A DNA stretch of 64,000 bases from Comamonas terrigena NBRC 13299 (GTDB lineage Bacteria; Pseudomonadota; Gammaproteobacteria; Burkholderiales; Burkholderiaceae_C): contig NZ_AP019749.1 of NCBI RefSeq assembly GCF_006740045.1, positions 1,073,001 to 1,137,000 of the forward strand, written 5' to 3'. Position 1 is the first letter of the stretch. Each line of letters opens with the position of its first letter. Below, in pieces: positions 1 through 9,117 of the stretch. Position numbers and translations under genes: made by a program. The notes under the pieces are model-generated. The model did not search any database and was not told the origin of the DNA. It worked only from the letters and a program-made list of their open reading frames with translations.

Positions 1-2554
1 CATTGGCGGCGGTTTCCTCTTCCACCACGGCCAGGCGGATGTCGCCACTGGCGCGTTCCAGCACCACGTCGGCCACCGGGCTTCGGCCTGTGGTGTCGAT
101 GTTCCAGCGCCCGTTCAGGCTCAGGTCGCCGCTGATGCCGGCGGCGGTCAGCGGGCCTTTGCCGGGCTCGGCGCCGAACGCATCGGCCCAGGCCAGCGGA
201 ATGCCTTGCAGCTGGCCCTGGCTTTGCACCTGCCAGCTGCCGTCGCTGCCCTGGCGCAGATTGATGGGCTGCCATTGCAGCCCGGCGGGTGCGCTGCCTG
301 TGGGCGCGCTGACGCGCAATTGGCCGGCACTGGTGTCGATGCGCTGGCTGCGTATCGTCTGGCCCACGGTGCGCTGGCTGACGGTCAGCGGGCTGGCCAG
401 TTCGGCTTTCCAGCTGCCGGCGCTGTCGGTGCCGGGGCTCCACTGGGCTTGCAGGCGCTCCACGCGGCCTTGCCAGTCCAGGGCGGCGGCGCCGCGGTTG
501 GTCAGCAGGCCGCCTTGCAGCAGGGTGTCTAGGGCGATGCGCTGCGCACCCTGGCGCAGCTGCGTGTTCAGCGTGGCCTGCAACTGCTCGGGCGTGCCCT
601 GCAGGTTCAGGCTGAACTGGTCAATGCGGGTGGTGCTGGCCTCCGGGCCGGCCGGTGTCCATTGCAGGCCCGTGCTGCGCAGGCTGGCCTGCAGTTGCAG
701 GCCCGAGGCAACGGGTGTGGCCGCGGTGTGCTGCAGGCGCTGCTGCAGCTTGCCCCAACCACCTTTCCATTGCACGCTGGCATCTGCCGCGCCTTCCAGC
801 CTGGCGCCCTGCAGCGTGTCTGCCATGCCGGGAAGGCGTTGCAGCCAGGCCAGCATCTGCGGGGCGGACTGCAGGCGCAGGCTGGCCTGGCCGGCACCTT
901 CGTCCGGGCTGATGTGGCCCTGCAGCTCCAGCTGGGTACCGGGGGCCTGCAGCTGTGCGGTGGTGCGCACCAGCAGGCTGTCGCTGTGGAATTCCAGCTG
1001 CTTGCTGTCCAGCTGTGCCTGCATGGCGTTCAGGTGCAGCTGGCGCAGTGTCAGGACCGGGGCACTCCACTGGCCCTGGGCGCGCACGGCGTCGATGCGC
1101 AGCGGGCTGCTGTTGCCTGCGGTGCGCACCACGCGCCCGGTGGCCGGGCCGCGGGTGGTGGCAATGTCGACTTGGAAATCCACCACCGGCGTGGCACCGG
1201 CTTCTGCGGCCGGGGTGCGTGCGGTGATCTGGCCTTTGAGCGGGGCGGGGTCCAGCGTGCTCCACAGCGCGGCGGGATCGACCTGATGCAGCACGGCATC
1301 GCCTTGCACGCTGCGGGTGGTGCCGTCGTAGCTGCCCTGGGCCGTCAGGTGGCCGGTGCCCAGGTTGATCTGGGCTTCTTCCAGCCGCCAGGTCGTGCCT
1401 TGCTGCTGCACATCGGCTTCCAGCTGGTGGATGGGCAGGGCGCGCAGGTCCCAGGGGCCGGGAATGGCGTTGCGCACGTTGGCGCGCAGGTCCCAGCCGG
1501 TGGCGGAAGGGCCGGCCTGCACTTCACCGCTGAGCAGGGTGTGGGGACCGTCGGGCCAGAACAGCGAGACATCCACCTGGTGCAGCTGGGCGTGGGCGGA
1601 CACCACGGGCTGGGGCTGCCAGGGTTGGAGCTTGGCGCTGAGCTGGGCGCGCAGCGTCTGGCTGCTGGCAATGTCTTCGGCTTCGCGGGCCGTGGGTTGC
1701 GGCAGGTCTTGCGCGCTGTCTTCCTGCACCACATCCTTGGCGTAGGCGCTGGCCTGGGCTTCGATCTGTGCGTCGGCGCCCGCCAGGGTGCCGCTCAACT
1801 GGACGGTGGCCAGGGTCTGCAGCCGCATGTCCTGTTCGGGCAGGGCGGTCTGGATGCTGCCGCGCAGATGGGCTTCCAGCTCCATGGGGGCCGCGCCTTG
1901 CAGCTTGAGCTGGGCGGCGTAGCGGCCTTCTGCCCAGCGCAGCGAGTTCACGGCCAGCTGGTGGTGGCTGCCGGTGTAGCGGTAGTGGCCCTGCAGCTCG
2001 GTCGCCTGCACCTCGGGCGTACCTTGCCAGACCACGGTGTCCACCTGGAACGGCAGGTCGATGCGCAGCGGCAATGTCAGCGACTGCAGCGGTTCGGTCG
2101 GCGTCTGGTCCGTGGGGTCGGGGGTGCTGCGGATGCGCACCGTGCCGATGTGCACCTGGCCCAGGCGCAGCTCGCGTGACAGCAGCGGGGACAGCTGCCA
2201 GCCGATGTCGGCCTGCTCCACTTCCACCTGCAGGGTGGGACTGGTCCAGCGCAGCCAGCCGATCTTGCCGCCATGGCGCAGCGTGCCCTGCACCTCCTTG
2301 GCTTCCAGCGTCTGCCCGGAAGGCAGCCAGCCGGCCACGCGGGTGAGGGTGCTGGCCAGGGAGTCGGCCTGGCCCATCCACCACCAGCCGCCGCCCAGCA
2401 GCACTGCCAGCAGCAGCACCAGGGCGGCCAGGGCCAGCAGCAGTTTGTGCCACCAGCGGCGGGGGCTGCGTGCCGGCGCAGCGGGTGGCGGGCTGCCATC
2501 CCGTGCAGAAGCGGGGAGGTCAGAGGAAGAGGGGGATACGGTGGGATCTGCCAT
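1..2554 (-). CDS. tamB: TamB, inner-membrane subunit of the translocation and assembly module (C-terminal part outside window)
   Basis: The reverse strand stays open from the ATG at 2554 to the window edge, about 851 codons without a stop. The product begins with a Pro/Ala/Ser-rich cytoplasmic stretch, then one hydrophobic segment at about residues 37-59, then a long periplasmic region of repetitive Leu/Gln/Ala-rich beta strands, as in AsmA/TamB proteins. TamB spans the periplasm and works with TamA in delivering proteins or lipids to the outer membrane. The ATG lies two bases past the tamA stop, so the genes are translationally linked. The conserved C-terminal DUF490 domain would lie beyond base 1 and cannot be checked. 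Identity rests on architecture and on the tamA neighbour. Confidence 0.9.
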   Translation of the reverse strand, partial: MADPTVSPSSSDLPASARDGSPPPAAPARSPRRWWHKLLLALAALVLLLAVLLGGGWWWMGQADSLASTLTRVAGWLPSGQTLEAKEVQGTLRHGGKIGWLRWTSPTLQVEVEQADIGWQLSPLLSRELRLGQVHIGTVRIRSTPDPTDQTPTEPLQSLTLPLRIDLPFQVDTVVWQGTPEVQATELQGHYRYTGSHHQLAVNSLRWAEGRYAAQLKLQGAAPMELEAHLRGSIQTALPEQDMRLQTLATVQLSGTLAGADAQIEAQASAYAKDVVQEDSAQDLPQPTAREAEDIASSQTLRAQLSAKLQPWQPQPVVSAHAQLHQVDVSLFWPDGPHTLLSGEVQAGPSATGWDLRANVRNAIPGPWDLRALPIHQLEADVQQQGTTWRLEEAQINLGTGHLTAQGSYDGTTRSVQGDAVLHQVDPAALWSTLDPAPLKGQITARTPAAEAGATPVVDFQVDIATTRGPATGRVVRTAGNSSPLRIDAVRAQGQWSAPVLTLRQLHLNAMQAQLDSKQLEFHSDSLLVRTTAQLQAPGTQLELQGHISPDEGAGQASLRLQSAPQMLAWLQRLPGMADTLQGARLEGAADASVQWKGGWGKLQQRLQHTAATPVASGLQLQASLRSTGLQWTPAGPEASTTRIDQFSLNLQGTPEQLQATLNTQLRQGAQRIALDTLLQGGLLTNRGAAALDWQGRVERLQAQWSPGTDSAGSWKAELASPLTVSQRTVGQTIRSQRIDTSAGQLRVSAPTGSAPAGLQWQPINLRQGSDGSWQVQSQGQLQGIPLAWADAFGAEPGKGPLTAAGISGDLSLNGRWNIDTTGRSPVADVVLERASGDIRLAVVEEETAAN

Positions 2555-2556
2555 GG

Positions 2557-4470
2557 TCAGAAAGTGAAGCCCATGCGCAGGTGCAGGCGGAATTGTTGGG
2601 TTTTGATGCCGTAGGCGATATCGGCCTGGACCGGGCCCACCGGGCTGGCCCAGCGGATGCCGGTGCCCACGCCGGTGTAGACCGTCATCTGGCTGGGTTT
2701 GTCGGCCACGCTGCCGGCATCCACGAACACGGTCTGCTCCCAGTCGGAGCGGTTGCCGCGCACGGTGATGGGGCGCTGCCATTCCACGCTGCCGGTCACC
2801 ATATAGCGGCCGCTGATGAGCTTGCCCAGCTCGTTCTCCACCCCGATGGACTGGTAGCGGTAGCCGCGCACCGTGGTGTCGCCACCGGTGAGGAACAGCT
2901 GGGTGGCGGGAATGTCCACGCCGTCCTTGGCAATCACGGCGCCGCCGGCGGCACGCAAGGCCAGGCGGCTTTGGCGCCGGCCTGCCTGGTCCGGGTCACC
3001 CAGACCGATCAAGGTAAGCCAGCGTGCCGACACGCGGCCGAACGGCTCGCGCTCCGGCGTGAGGGTGGTGCCGGCGCCGACTTCCCAGGCAAAGCCGAAG
3101 CCGCTGGTGGGCGAGATCGGGTTGTTGAAGTAACGCCCGGTCCAGCCGTAGTTGGCGGTGATCGACGAGCTGCTGGTGGGCGCGCCCGTGCCCTGCAGCT
3201 TGGTGAAGTCGTACTGCAGGTAGTAGTTGCGGTCGATGCGGTCGGCACTCTTGGTGCGGCCGAACTGCAGCTGCAGGCTGTTGGTGTTGTAGTCGCCCAG
3301 CTCCTCGCGTTCGGCCTTGGCGCCGGTGAACCAGGCCCAGCCGTCTTCGTTAGGCAGGTCGACCAGGCGGGTGGACAGTATGGGGTTCTTGGTGTCGAGC
3401 TGCAGCTTGCTGACCGCACGCCAGCCCAGGCCGGGCACCCGGTTGTGGATGTGGTCCACGGATAGGCGCGGGCCGGTGTCGGTGCTGGCGCCGACGCCGA
3501 ACACCCATTTCTGCAGCTTGGCTTCGCGCACCTGGGCGATGACGGGGGCATGCACTTCGGACTGGCCGGGCTGGGCGGCATCGGTGTCCAGGGTCAAAAA
3601 TACCGAATCAAAGTAACCGCTGTTCGACAGGCGCTGCTGTGCATCCAGCAGCGAGGTCTGCTTGTATTCCTCGCCCACCGGCAGGCGGGCGATGCGGCGC
3701 ATGCCTTCCGGGTCGTAGCGCGGCGGGGCGTCGACATCCTGCTCGCCATCCTCGGTCCGGGTGCTGTAGTTCAGTTGCAGCGGGCCAAAGTAATACGCGG
3801 GGCCCGGTGCGTAGTCGATGGACAGATCGGCCTTCTGGATGTCGGCGTCGATGTCGGCCTTGCTGCTGGCAATGCTGGCCGTGGGAAAACGCTGGGCCTG
3901 GAGGCTGCGCAGCCCCTGGCTCTTGGCGCCGCCCCAGGCCGACTGGGTGAACTGTTCGCCCGGAGTCAGGCCCCAGTTCTTGCGGATGTCGTCGCGCTGC
4001 CAGTCGCTGTGGGTTTCCTCGGCATTCAGGCCGGAGAAGCGGATGTCGGCCGTGCGGATGGTGGTGGGCGGGCCGGGATCGACCTTGACGGTGACCTCCA
4101 TCGGCGCCTCTTTGGAGTCGGGCGTGTCCTTGAGCTCCAGCTGGATCTGGGGCGAGAAATAGCCCAGCGTGCCGATCAGGTCGCGGATGTTGCTGTCGGA
4201 GGCGTTCAGCAGGCTGACCACTTCGCGGCGGCGCAGATCGGGGTGCTGGCTGAAGCGCACCAGTTCCAGGTGTTTTTCCAGCAGCTCGCGCACGCCGTCC
4301 GGGGCCTCGACCTCCACGCTGAAGCTGGGCGGCCCGGAAGGCACGGACGCGGCGGCCGCGTCAGCGGAGTGGTTCTTGGAGAGCAGACTGCAGCCGCTCA
4401 GCAATAGCGAGCCGGCCAACAAAAACGCCGACCCTGGGGCCGGCGCCGTTGTGGGGGAAAGCATGGGCAT
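2557..4470 (-). CDS. tamA: TamA, Omp85-family outer-membrane protein with a lipobox
   Basis: This 637-residue protein has POTRA-like repeats (roughly residues 45-270) followed by an Omp85/bacterial surface antigen barrel, and it ends in Phe (GFTF), the usual outer-membrane beta-signal. It is the outer-membrane partner of TamB, encoded immediately downstream. The N terminus reads as a lipoprotein signal: hydrophobic residues 16-24, then L-S-G-C with Cys27 and Ser at +2. Most TamA proteins have a plain Sec signal. The start is the first ATG; a second ATG two codons later would also serve. It starts 5 bp after the stop of the upstream VWA gene on the same strand. Confidence 0.93.
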   Translation of the reverse strand: MPMLSPTTAPAPGSAFLLAGSLLLSGCSLLSKNHSADAAAASVPSGPPSFSVEVEAPDGVRELLEKHLELVRFSQHPDLRRREVVSLLNASDSNIRDLIGTLGYFSPQIQLELKDTPDSKEAPMEVTVKVDPGPPTTIRTADIRFSGLNAEETHSDWQRDDIRKNWGLTPGEQFTQSAWGGAKSQGLRSLQAQRFPTASIASSKADIDADIQKADLSIDYAPGPAYYFGPLQLNYSTRTEDGEQDVDAPPRYDPEGMRRIARLPVGEEYKQTSLLDAQQRLSNSGYFDSVFLTLDTDAAQPGQSEVHAPVIAQVREAKLQKWVFGVGASTDTGPRLSVDHIHNRVPGLGWRAVSKLQLDTKNPILSTRLVDLPNEDGWAWFTGAKAEREELGDYNTNSLQLQFGRTKSADRIDRNYYLQYDFTKLQGTGAPTSSSSITANYGWTGRYFNNPISPTSGFGFAWEVGAGTTLTPEREPFGRVSARWLTLIGLGDPDQAGRRQSRLALRAAGGAVIAKDGVDIPATQLFLTGGDTTVRGYRYQSIGVENELGKLISGRYMVTGSVEWQRPITVRGNRSDWEQTVFVDAGSVADKPSQMTVYTGVGTGIRWASPVGPVQADIAYGIKTQQFRLHLRMGFTF

Positions 4471-4474
4471 TTCC

Positions 4475-5662
4475 CTATTTTGACAGCAGCCTCATGGTTT
4501 CTTCCAAACCCTTCAGTGACAAAGGGTACATCCGTCCGCCCACCAGGCGGCGGATCAGGTCGATGCTCTGGCGGTACTCCCACACGCCCTGCGGCTCGGG
4601 ATTGACCCAGGCATGGTGCGGGAAGGCATGCGTCAGACGCTGCAGCCATTCGGCACCGGCTTCCTCGTTGTTGTATTCCACGCTGCCGCCGGGCTGGGTG
4701 ATTTCGTAGGGGCTCATGGTGGCATCGCCCACAAAGATCAGCTTGTAGTCCTTGTTGTACTTGCGGATGATGTCCCAGGTGTCGAACTTCTCGCCAAAGC
4801 GGCGTTTGTTGTTCTTCCACATGAAGTCGTAGACGCAGTTGTGGAAGTAATAAAACTCCAGGTGCTTGAACTCGCTCTTGACAGCGGAGAACAGCTCTTC
4901 GACGCGCTGGATGTGGTCGTCCATGGTGCCGCCCACGTCCATCAGCAGCAGCACTTTCACATTGTTGTGGCGCTCCGGCACCATCTTGATGTCCAGCCAG
5001 CCGGCGTTGGCTGCCGTGCTGCGGATGGTGTCGGGCAGGTCCAGCTCCAGCTCGCCGCCCTGGCGGGCGAACTTGCGCAGGCGGCGCAGCGCCACCTTGA
5101 TGTTGCGCGTGCCCAGCTCCTGGGTGTCGTCGTAATCGCGGTAGGCGCGCTGCTCCCACACCTTGACGGCGCTGCGGTTCTTGCCCGGCCCGCCAATGCG
5201 GATGCCCTGCGGGTTGTAGCCACCGTGGCCGAAGGGGCTGGTGCCGCCGGTGCCTATCCATTTGTTGCCGCCTTCGTGCCGACCCTTCTGTTCCTCGAGG
5301 CGCTTCTGGAGGGTCTTCATCAGCTCGTCCCAGCCCATTTTCTGGATGGCGGCTTTCTGCTCGTCCGTCAGCTCCCGCTCCAGCATCTTGCGCAGCCATT
5401 CGGCAGGCAGTTCCTTGCTAAAGTCGGTGAGCATTTCCACGCCCTTGAAGTAGGCGGCGAAGGCGCGGTCGAACTTGTCGTAGTGCTTCTCGTCCTTGAC
5501 CAGGGTGGTGCGGGCCAGGAAGTAGAAGTCATCCATGCTCCAGCCGTCTTCGCTCTGGGGGCCGACCACGCCTTTTTGCAGCGCTTCCAGCAGGGTGAGC
5601 AGTTCCTTGACGGACACCGGCAGCTTGGCCGCCCGCAGGGTGTAGAAGAAGTCGATCAGCAT
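4475..5662 (-). CDS. CoxE-like VWA-domain protein, partner of MoxR ATPase
   Basis: This 395-residue cytoplasmic protein has no signal peptide. Its C-terminal half carries a von Willebrand A fold of the CoxE-like type. The metal-binding (MIDAS) motif reads LLLMDVGGTMDDH, that is D-x-G-G-T rather than the classical D-x-S-x-S, which is common in this subfamily. The N-terminal half (MLIDFFYTLRAAKLPVS onward) is the conserved helical region of VWA proteins paired with MoxR AAA+ ATPases. Such pairs act as chaperone or metal-insertion machines. The MoxR gene lies about 1 kb upstream on the same strand, separated by a GNAT gene and a small membrane protein gene. The substrate cannot be told from sequence. 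Confidence 0.88.
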   Translation of the reverse strand: MLIDFFYTLRAAKLPVSVKELLTLLEALQKGVVGPQSEDGWSMDDFYFLARTTLVKDEKHYDKFDRAFAAYFKGVEMLTDFSKELPAEWLRKMLERELTDEQKAAIQKMGWDELMKTLQKRLEEQKGRHEGGNKWIGTGGTSPFGHGGYNPQGIRIGGPGKNRSAVKVWEQRAYRDYDDTQELGTRNIKVALRRLRKFARQGGELELDLPDTIRSTAANAGWLDIKMVPERHNNVKVLLLMDVGGTMDDHIQRVEELFSAVKSEFKHLEFYYFHNCVYDFMWKNNKRRFGEKFDTWDIIRKYNKDYKLIFVGDATMSPYEITQPGGSVEYNNEEAGAEWLQRLTHAFPHHAWVNPEPQGVWEYRQSIDLIRRLVGGRMYPLSLKGLEETMRLLSK

Positions 5663-5680
5663 GGTGGGGCCTCCGGGCGC

Positions 5681-6292
5681 TCAGGGCTGGCGCAGGTGTT
5701 GCTTCATCTTGTCGAGCAACTGGGCGCGGCTTTCCGGCCATTCGCCGGCGCGCAGGCTGTACATCACCGTGTCGCGGATGGTGCCGTCGCGGCGCAGGGC
5801 GTGGCCGCGGATCACGCCGTCCTTGCGGGCACCCAGGCGTTCGATGGCGCGCTGGCTGGCAAAGTTGAAGTTGTCGGTGCGCCAGCCCACCACATGGCAG
5901 CCCAGGGTGTCGAAGGCGTGGCCCATCATCAGCAGCTTGGCGGTGGTGTTCACATGGGTGCGCTGGCAGCGCTGGGCGTACCAGGTGTAGCCGATCTCCA
6001 CGCGCTGCACGGCGGGCAGGATGTCGTGGTAGCTGGTGCTGCCCAGCACTTCGCCGGAGGCATCGTCCAGCACGGCAAAGGCAAAGCGGTTGCCGGCCGC
6101 GCGCATCTGCAGCGCGGTCTCGATGTAGGCGCGGGTGTCCTGCGGCTCGGGCACCGAGGTGACGCGGATATTCCACAGCTGTCCATCGGCCGCCGCTGCA
6201 CGCAGCCCTTCTTCATGCGCCAGTTCCAGCGGAACCAGGCGCACGCCATGCGCTTGCAGGGTGACGGGGGTGACGAAGGCTGTGGTGTTCAT
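5681..6292 (-). CDS. GNAT-family N-acetyltransferase (RimJ/RimL-like)
   Basis: The 203-residue product, starting at the ATG at 6292 (MNTTAFVTPV), has the GNAT layout of RimJ/RimL-type enzymes. There is an N-terminal strand pair with L-x-P-L, a central EIGYTWYAQRCQRTHVNT segment where the acetyl-CoA-binding motif lies, and the C-terminal NFASQRAIERLGARKDG signature. These enzymes transfer acetyl from acetyl-CoA to a protein N terminus or a small amine; the acceptor is unknown here. It ends 18 bp before the VWA gene. A longer reading frame to 6556 exists, but it overlaps the small membrane protein gene and has no family support. Confidence 0.85.
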   Translation of the reverse strand: MNTTAFVTPVTLQAHGVRLVPLELAHEEGLRAAAADGQLWNIRVTSVPEPQDTRAYIETALQMRAAGNRFAFAVLDDASGEVLGSTSYHDILPAVQRVEIGYTWYAQRCQRTHVNTTAKLLMMGHAFDTLGCHVVGWRTDNFNFASQRAIERLGARKDGVIRGHALRRDGTIRDTVMYSLRAGEWPESRAQLLDKMKQHLRQP

Positions 6293-6368
6293 GGTGTGGG
6301 GTTCCAACAATCGGTTCCAGACATTCTCGCGCGGGGAAGCTGACAGAAGCTGGCTGGGTGAGGGCTGC

Positions 6369-6611
6369 TCAGGGACGTTCCGCCGCCTGCGCATGCTGGG
6401 CGCGGGCCGCACGCCAGCGCCGTGCCAGCTGCAGGCCCAGGCCGCCGCCCAGGCCGACGCAGACAATGCCCAGCAGGCTGGTTGCGCCGTAGCCGGCGTC
6501 GAAGATGTTCCAGCCCGCCGCCTGGCCCAGGCCGTAGCCGGCCAGTGCGCCCGCAATGAAACCCACGGCGTCGCTGACGCCTTCCAGCAGCAGTTTCTTG
6601 GCAGTGCTCAT
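6369..6611 (-). CDS. small membrane protein of unknown function
   Basis: This 80-residue open frame starts MSTAKKLLLEGVSDAVGFIAG and has two hydrophobic glycine-rich segments, at about residues 14-33 and 43-60, followed by an Arg/Ala-rich cytoplasmic tail. I do not recognise the family. It lies between the GNAT gene and the MoxR gene on the same strand. The phage-holin-like glycine pattern is suggestive only. It is kept as a gene because the frame is clean, the start is plausible (GGGAGACAGACC upstream) and it fills an otherwise empty operon gap. Confidence 0.6.
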   Translation of the reverse strand: MSTAKKLLLEGVSDAVGFIAGALAGYGLGQAAGWNIFDAGYGATSLLGIVCVGLGGGLGLQLARRWRAARAQHAQAAERP

Positions 6612-6698
6612 GGTCTGTCTCCCTGTGTGTATGGTGAACGTTTGACCATAGCAGGGCGGGTGGATGGGCGGCAGCGGGTATGCCCTTTGCGCGCGGGC

Positions 6699-7541
6699 TC
6701 AGCGGTTGCGCTGGTTCATGAAGACCAGCTTTTCGAACAGGCTCACATCCTGTTCGTTCTTCAGCAGCGCACCCACCAGCGGCGGTACGGCCACCTTGCT
6801 GTCGGCCGATTGCAGGGCTTCGGGCGGAATGTCTTCGGCCAGCAGCAGCTTGAGCCAGTCGATCAGCTCGGAGGTCGAAGGCTTTTTCTTCAGGCCCGGG
6901 ATGCCGCGGATGTCGTAGAAGCTCTTCATCGCTGCCGTCAGCAGCTCGCTCTTGAGCGTGGGGAAATGCACGTCCACGATCTGGCGCATGGTGTCCGCTT
7001 CGGGGAACTTGATGTAGTGGAAGAAGCAGCGGCGCAGGAAGGCGTCGGGCAGCTCTTTTTCGTTGTTCGAGGTGATGAAGACCACCGGGCGGTGCTTGGC
7101 GCGGATCATCTCGCGCGTCTCGTAGCAGTAGAACTCCATGCGGTCGAGTTCGCGCAGCAGGTCGTTGGGGAATTCGATGTCCGCCTTGTCGATTTCGTCG
7201 ATCAGCAGCGCCACGGGCTGATCGGCGGTGAAGGCCTGCCACAGCACGCCTTTGACAATGTAGTTCTGGATGTCCTTGACCTTCTCATCACCCAGCTGCG
7301 AATCGCGCAGGCGGCTGACGGCGTCGTATTCATACAGACCTTGCTGGGCCTTGGTGGTGGATTTGATGTGCCACTGCAACAGCGGCATGTCCAGCGCGTC
7401 GGCCACTTCCTCGGCCAGCATGGTCTTGCCGGTGCCGGGTTCGCCCTTGACCAGCAGCGGACGCTGCAGCGTGATGGCTGCGTTGACGGCCAGCATCAGA
7501 TCCTGGGGTGCGACGTAGTTCTCGGTGCCTTGGAATTTCAT
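6699..7541 (-). CDS. MoxR-family AAA+ ATPase
   Basis: The 280-residue AAA+ protein has Walker A GEPGTGKT at residues 33-40, Walker B LLIDEIDKAD, and a sensor-1 region ITSNNEKELPDAFLRRC with the arginine-finger context typical of MoxR proteins. MoxR ATPases work with VWA-domain proteins as chaperones for maturation or metal-centre insertion. The presumed partner is the VWA gene at 4475-5662. The gene is divergent from a dihaem cytochrome c gene with a 105-bp shared upstream region. The start is the ATG at 7541 (MKFQGTENYV), the usual length for this family. Confidence 0.93.
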   Translation of the reverse strand: MKFQGTENYVAPQDLMLAVNAAITLQRPLLVKGEPGTGKTMLAEEVADALDMPLLQWHIKSTTKAQQGLYEYDAVSRLRDSQLGDEKVKDIQNYIVKGVLWQAFTADQPVALLIDEIDKADIEFPNDLLRELDRMEFYCYETREMIRAKHRPVVFITSNNEKELPDAFLRRCFFHYIKFPEADTMRQIVDVHFPTLKSELLTAAMKSFYDIRGIPGLKKKPSTSELIDWLKLLLAEDIPPEALQSADSKVAVPPLVGALLKNEQDVSLFEKLVFMNQRNR

Positions 7542-7646
7542 GGTCTATATCAGCGTAAACATTGATTAGGGCGCTTGACGGTTCTCGCCATAATGAATCT
7601 GTGTGAGCCAAATCCCAGCTAAAACTTCCCAAGGATTGTGCGCGCA

Positions 7647-8315
7647 ATGAACAAAAAGCTGTCCACGATAGGGCTCTTGGTTGTCGCTTCTGTGACCTTC
7701 ACAGCATCGGCCCAGGAGATCAAGGGAGACGCCCAGGCGGGCGCAAACAAGGTGGCCATGTGCATAGGCTGCCACGGTATCGAAGGCTACCAGGCCAGTT
7801 TCCCAGAGGTGTACAAAGTGCCCAAGATTTCGGGCCAGAGTGCACGCTATATCGAATCCGCGCTGGCGGCCTATAAAAAGGCCGACCGCCGCCATCCCAC
7901 CATGCGCGGCATTGCGGATTCGCTGACCGATCAGGACATGGCCGATGTGGCCGCTTTCTATGCCGGTCAGAACGCGCCTGCAGCCGGTTCTGCCAGCGCG
8001 GCCAAGGCGCACGATCCGGCGCCTGCCGTGGCAGCGCTGATCCAGAAGGGGGCCTGCTTCTCCTGCCATGGCGAAGGCTTTGCCAAGCCCATCGACCCGG
8101 CCTATCCCAAGGTGGCGGGCCAGCATGCAGACTATGTGTATGCCGCCCTCAAGTCCTACCAGCGCGATGCCAGCAAGGGCACGGTGGGGCGCAGCAATGG
8201 GGTGATGGCCGGCATTGCCAAGCAGTTCACGCTGCAGGAGCTCAAGCAGCTGGCGGGCTATATCGGCTCGCTGGAAGGCGATCTGCACACGGTGCCGGAA
8301 TCGCGCTTTCGCTGA
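7647..8315 (+). CDS. dihaem cytochrome c (c4-like)
   Basis: This 222-residue exported protein has a Sec signal peptide (MNKKLSTIGLLVVASVTFTASA, cut before QE) and two class I cytochrome c modules with haem motifs CIGCH and CFSCH. Each module has a downstream Met in the axial-ligand region (HPTMRG, NGVMAG). The tandem layout matches periplasmic c4-type cytochromes, which carry electrons to terminal oxidases. The ATG at 7647 is chosen over the in-frame GTG at 7638 because it gives a normal signal peptide. It is divergent from moxR. The reading frame runs cleanly to TGA at 8315. Confidence 0.92.
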   Translation: MNKKLSTIGLLVVASVTFTASAQEIKGDAQAGANKVAMCIGCHGIEGYQASFPEVYKVPKISGQSARYIESALAAYKKADRRHPTMRGIADSLTDQDMADVAAFYAGQNAPAAGSASAAKAHDPAPAVAALIQKGACFSCHGEGFAKPIDPAYPKVAGQHADYVYAALKSYQRDASKGTVGRSNGVMAGIAKQFTLQELKQLAGYIGSLEGDLHTVPESRFR

Positions 8316-8422
8316 TACAGGCTGCCGCACGGCGGCATGGGCTCACAGCCACGTAGCCCAGCAGCTCCACGGCCCGCCTTGTGCGGGCTTTGTCTTGGCG
8401 CGCTCGGCGCATGCACGGCATG

Positions 8423-8468
8423 AAAAAGGCTGCCACAGCGCCTGGTGTGCGCAGCGGCAGCCTTTGTC
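8423..8468. terminator. bidirectional rho-independent terminator
   Basis: AAAAAGGCTGCC pairs with GGCAGCCTTTG around a 21-base internal segment that can itself fold. The A-run on the left and T-rich right side make it usable for both the cytochrome gene (plus) and the DUF1841 gene (minus), which converge here. Confidence 0.65.
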
Positions 8469-8513
8469 TTGGGGCGTTCAGCAGCTTGTTGCCTGGTGGG
8501 TGTGGTCTGGCGC

Positions 8514-8948
8514 TCAGTCCTGGGTGGCGCGGCGTTGCACCGCAGCCACGTAGGCATTGCCATCGGGCGGACGGCCGCTGCGCTGGCTTTCCCACAGCAT
8601 GGTGCCCAGGCATTCCATCACTTCGTGGTGAGCGTCATGCAGGTCGCGCTTGCGGGCCAGCAGTTCCACGGCCTGGCGGATGCCGCGGGGGGAGTCCACG
8701 CTGCACTGCTCGCTGATGGACAGGTGCATGGACAGGTGCAGGAAGGGATTGGTGCGGCCGGGCTCGGCGTCGTAGTTGCGCGCCACGGCGGCGTCCACAT
8801 CGTCCAGCTCGGCAAAGTATTCGGGGTGTTCGGCAATCCACAGGCTGGCCAGCATCTCGATGGCTTCCATGGGGGATTCGCTCTTCATCTTGGCGCGCAC
8901 GCTGCAGAAGAAGCGTCGCACGTCCGCTTGCGAAGGGTTGAAGATCAT
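8514..8948 (-). CDS. DUF1841 family protein
   Basis: The 144-residue protein starts MIFNPSQADVRRFFCSVRAK and contains the DUF1841 features: an NPFLHLSMHLSISEQ core, RGIRQAVELLARK, and HEVMECLGTMLWESQR near the C terminus. It is a small soluble helical protein typical of beta- and gammaproteobacteria with no known function. The start is the ATG at 8948; a longer frame to 9200 would run over the promoter of the divergent LysE gene. It converges on the cytochrome c gene. Confidence 0.85.
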   Translation of the reverse strand: MIFNPSQADVRRFFCSVRAKMKSESPMEAIEMLASLWIAEHPEYFAELDDVDAAVARNYDAEPGRTNPFLHLSMHLSISEQCSVDSPRGIRQAVELLARKRDLHDAHHEVMECLGTMLWESQRSGRPPDGNAYVAAVQRRATQD

Positions 8949-9117
8949 GGCCGGCAGCGTAGCACGGGGGCAGTGGGCCGCGCTGGCCGCGGCATTCAGC
9001 CGCGCGCGGGCCTGTGTCGCACCGGGCGCCAGCACGCCATGCGGGGCAGGCGTAAGATGCGCCGCTTTGGTGCATTGCTGTGGCAATGCGGTGTGGCGAC
9101 GGCAGGGCAGGTGTGGC

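Noticed and set aside
662..2179. 505-codon plus-strand frame inside tamB
   Set aside because: Antisense to tamB, low-complexity Gly/Ala/His/Gln composition, no family match.
4613..6343. 576-codon plus-strand frame over the VWA and GNAT genes
   Set aside because: Antisense to two genes with recognisable motifs; composition typical of reverse-complement GC-rich coding DNA.
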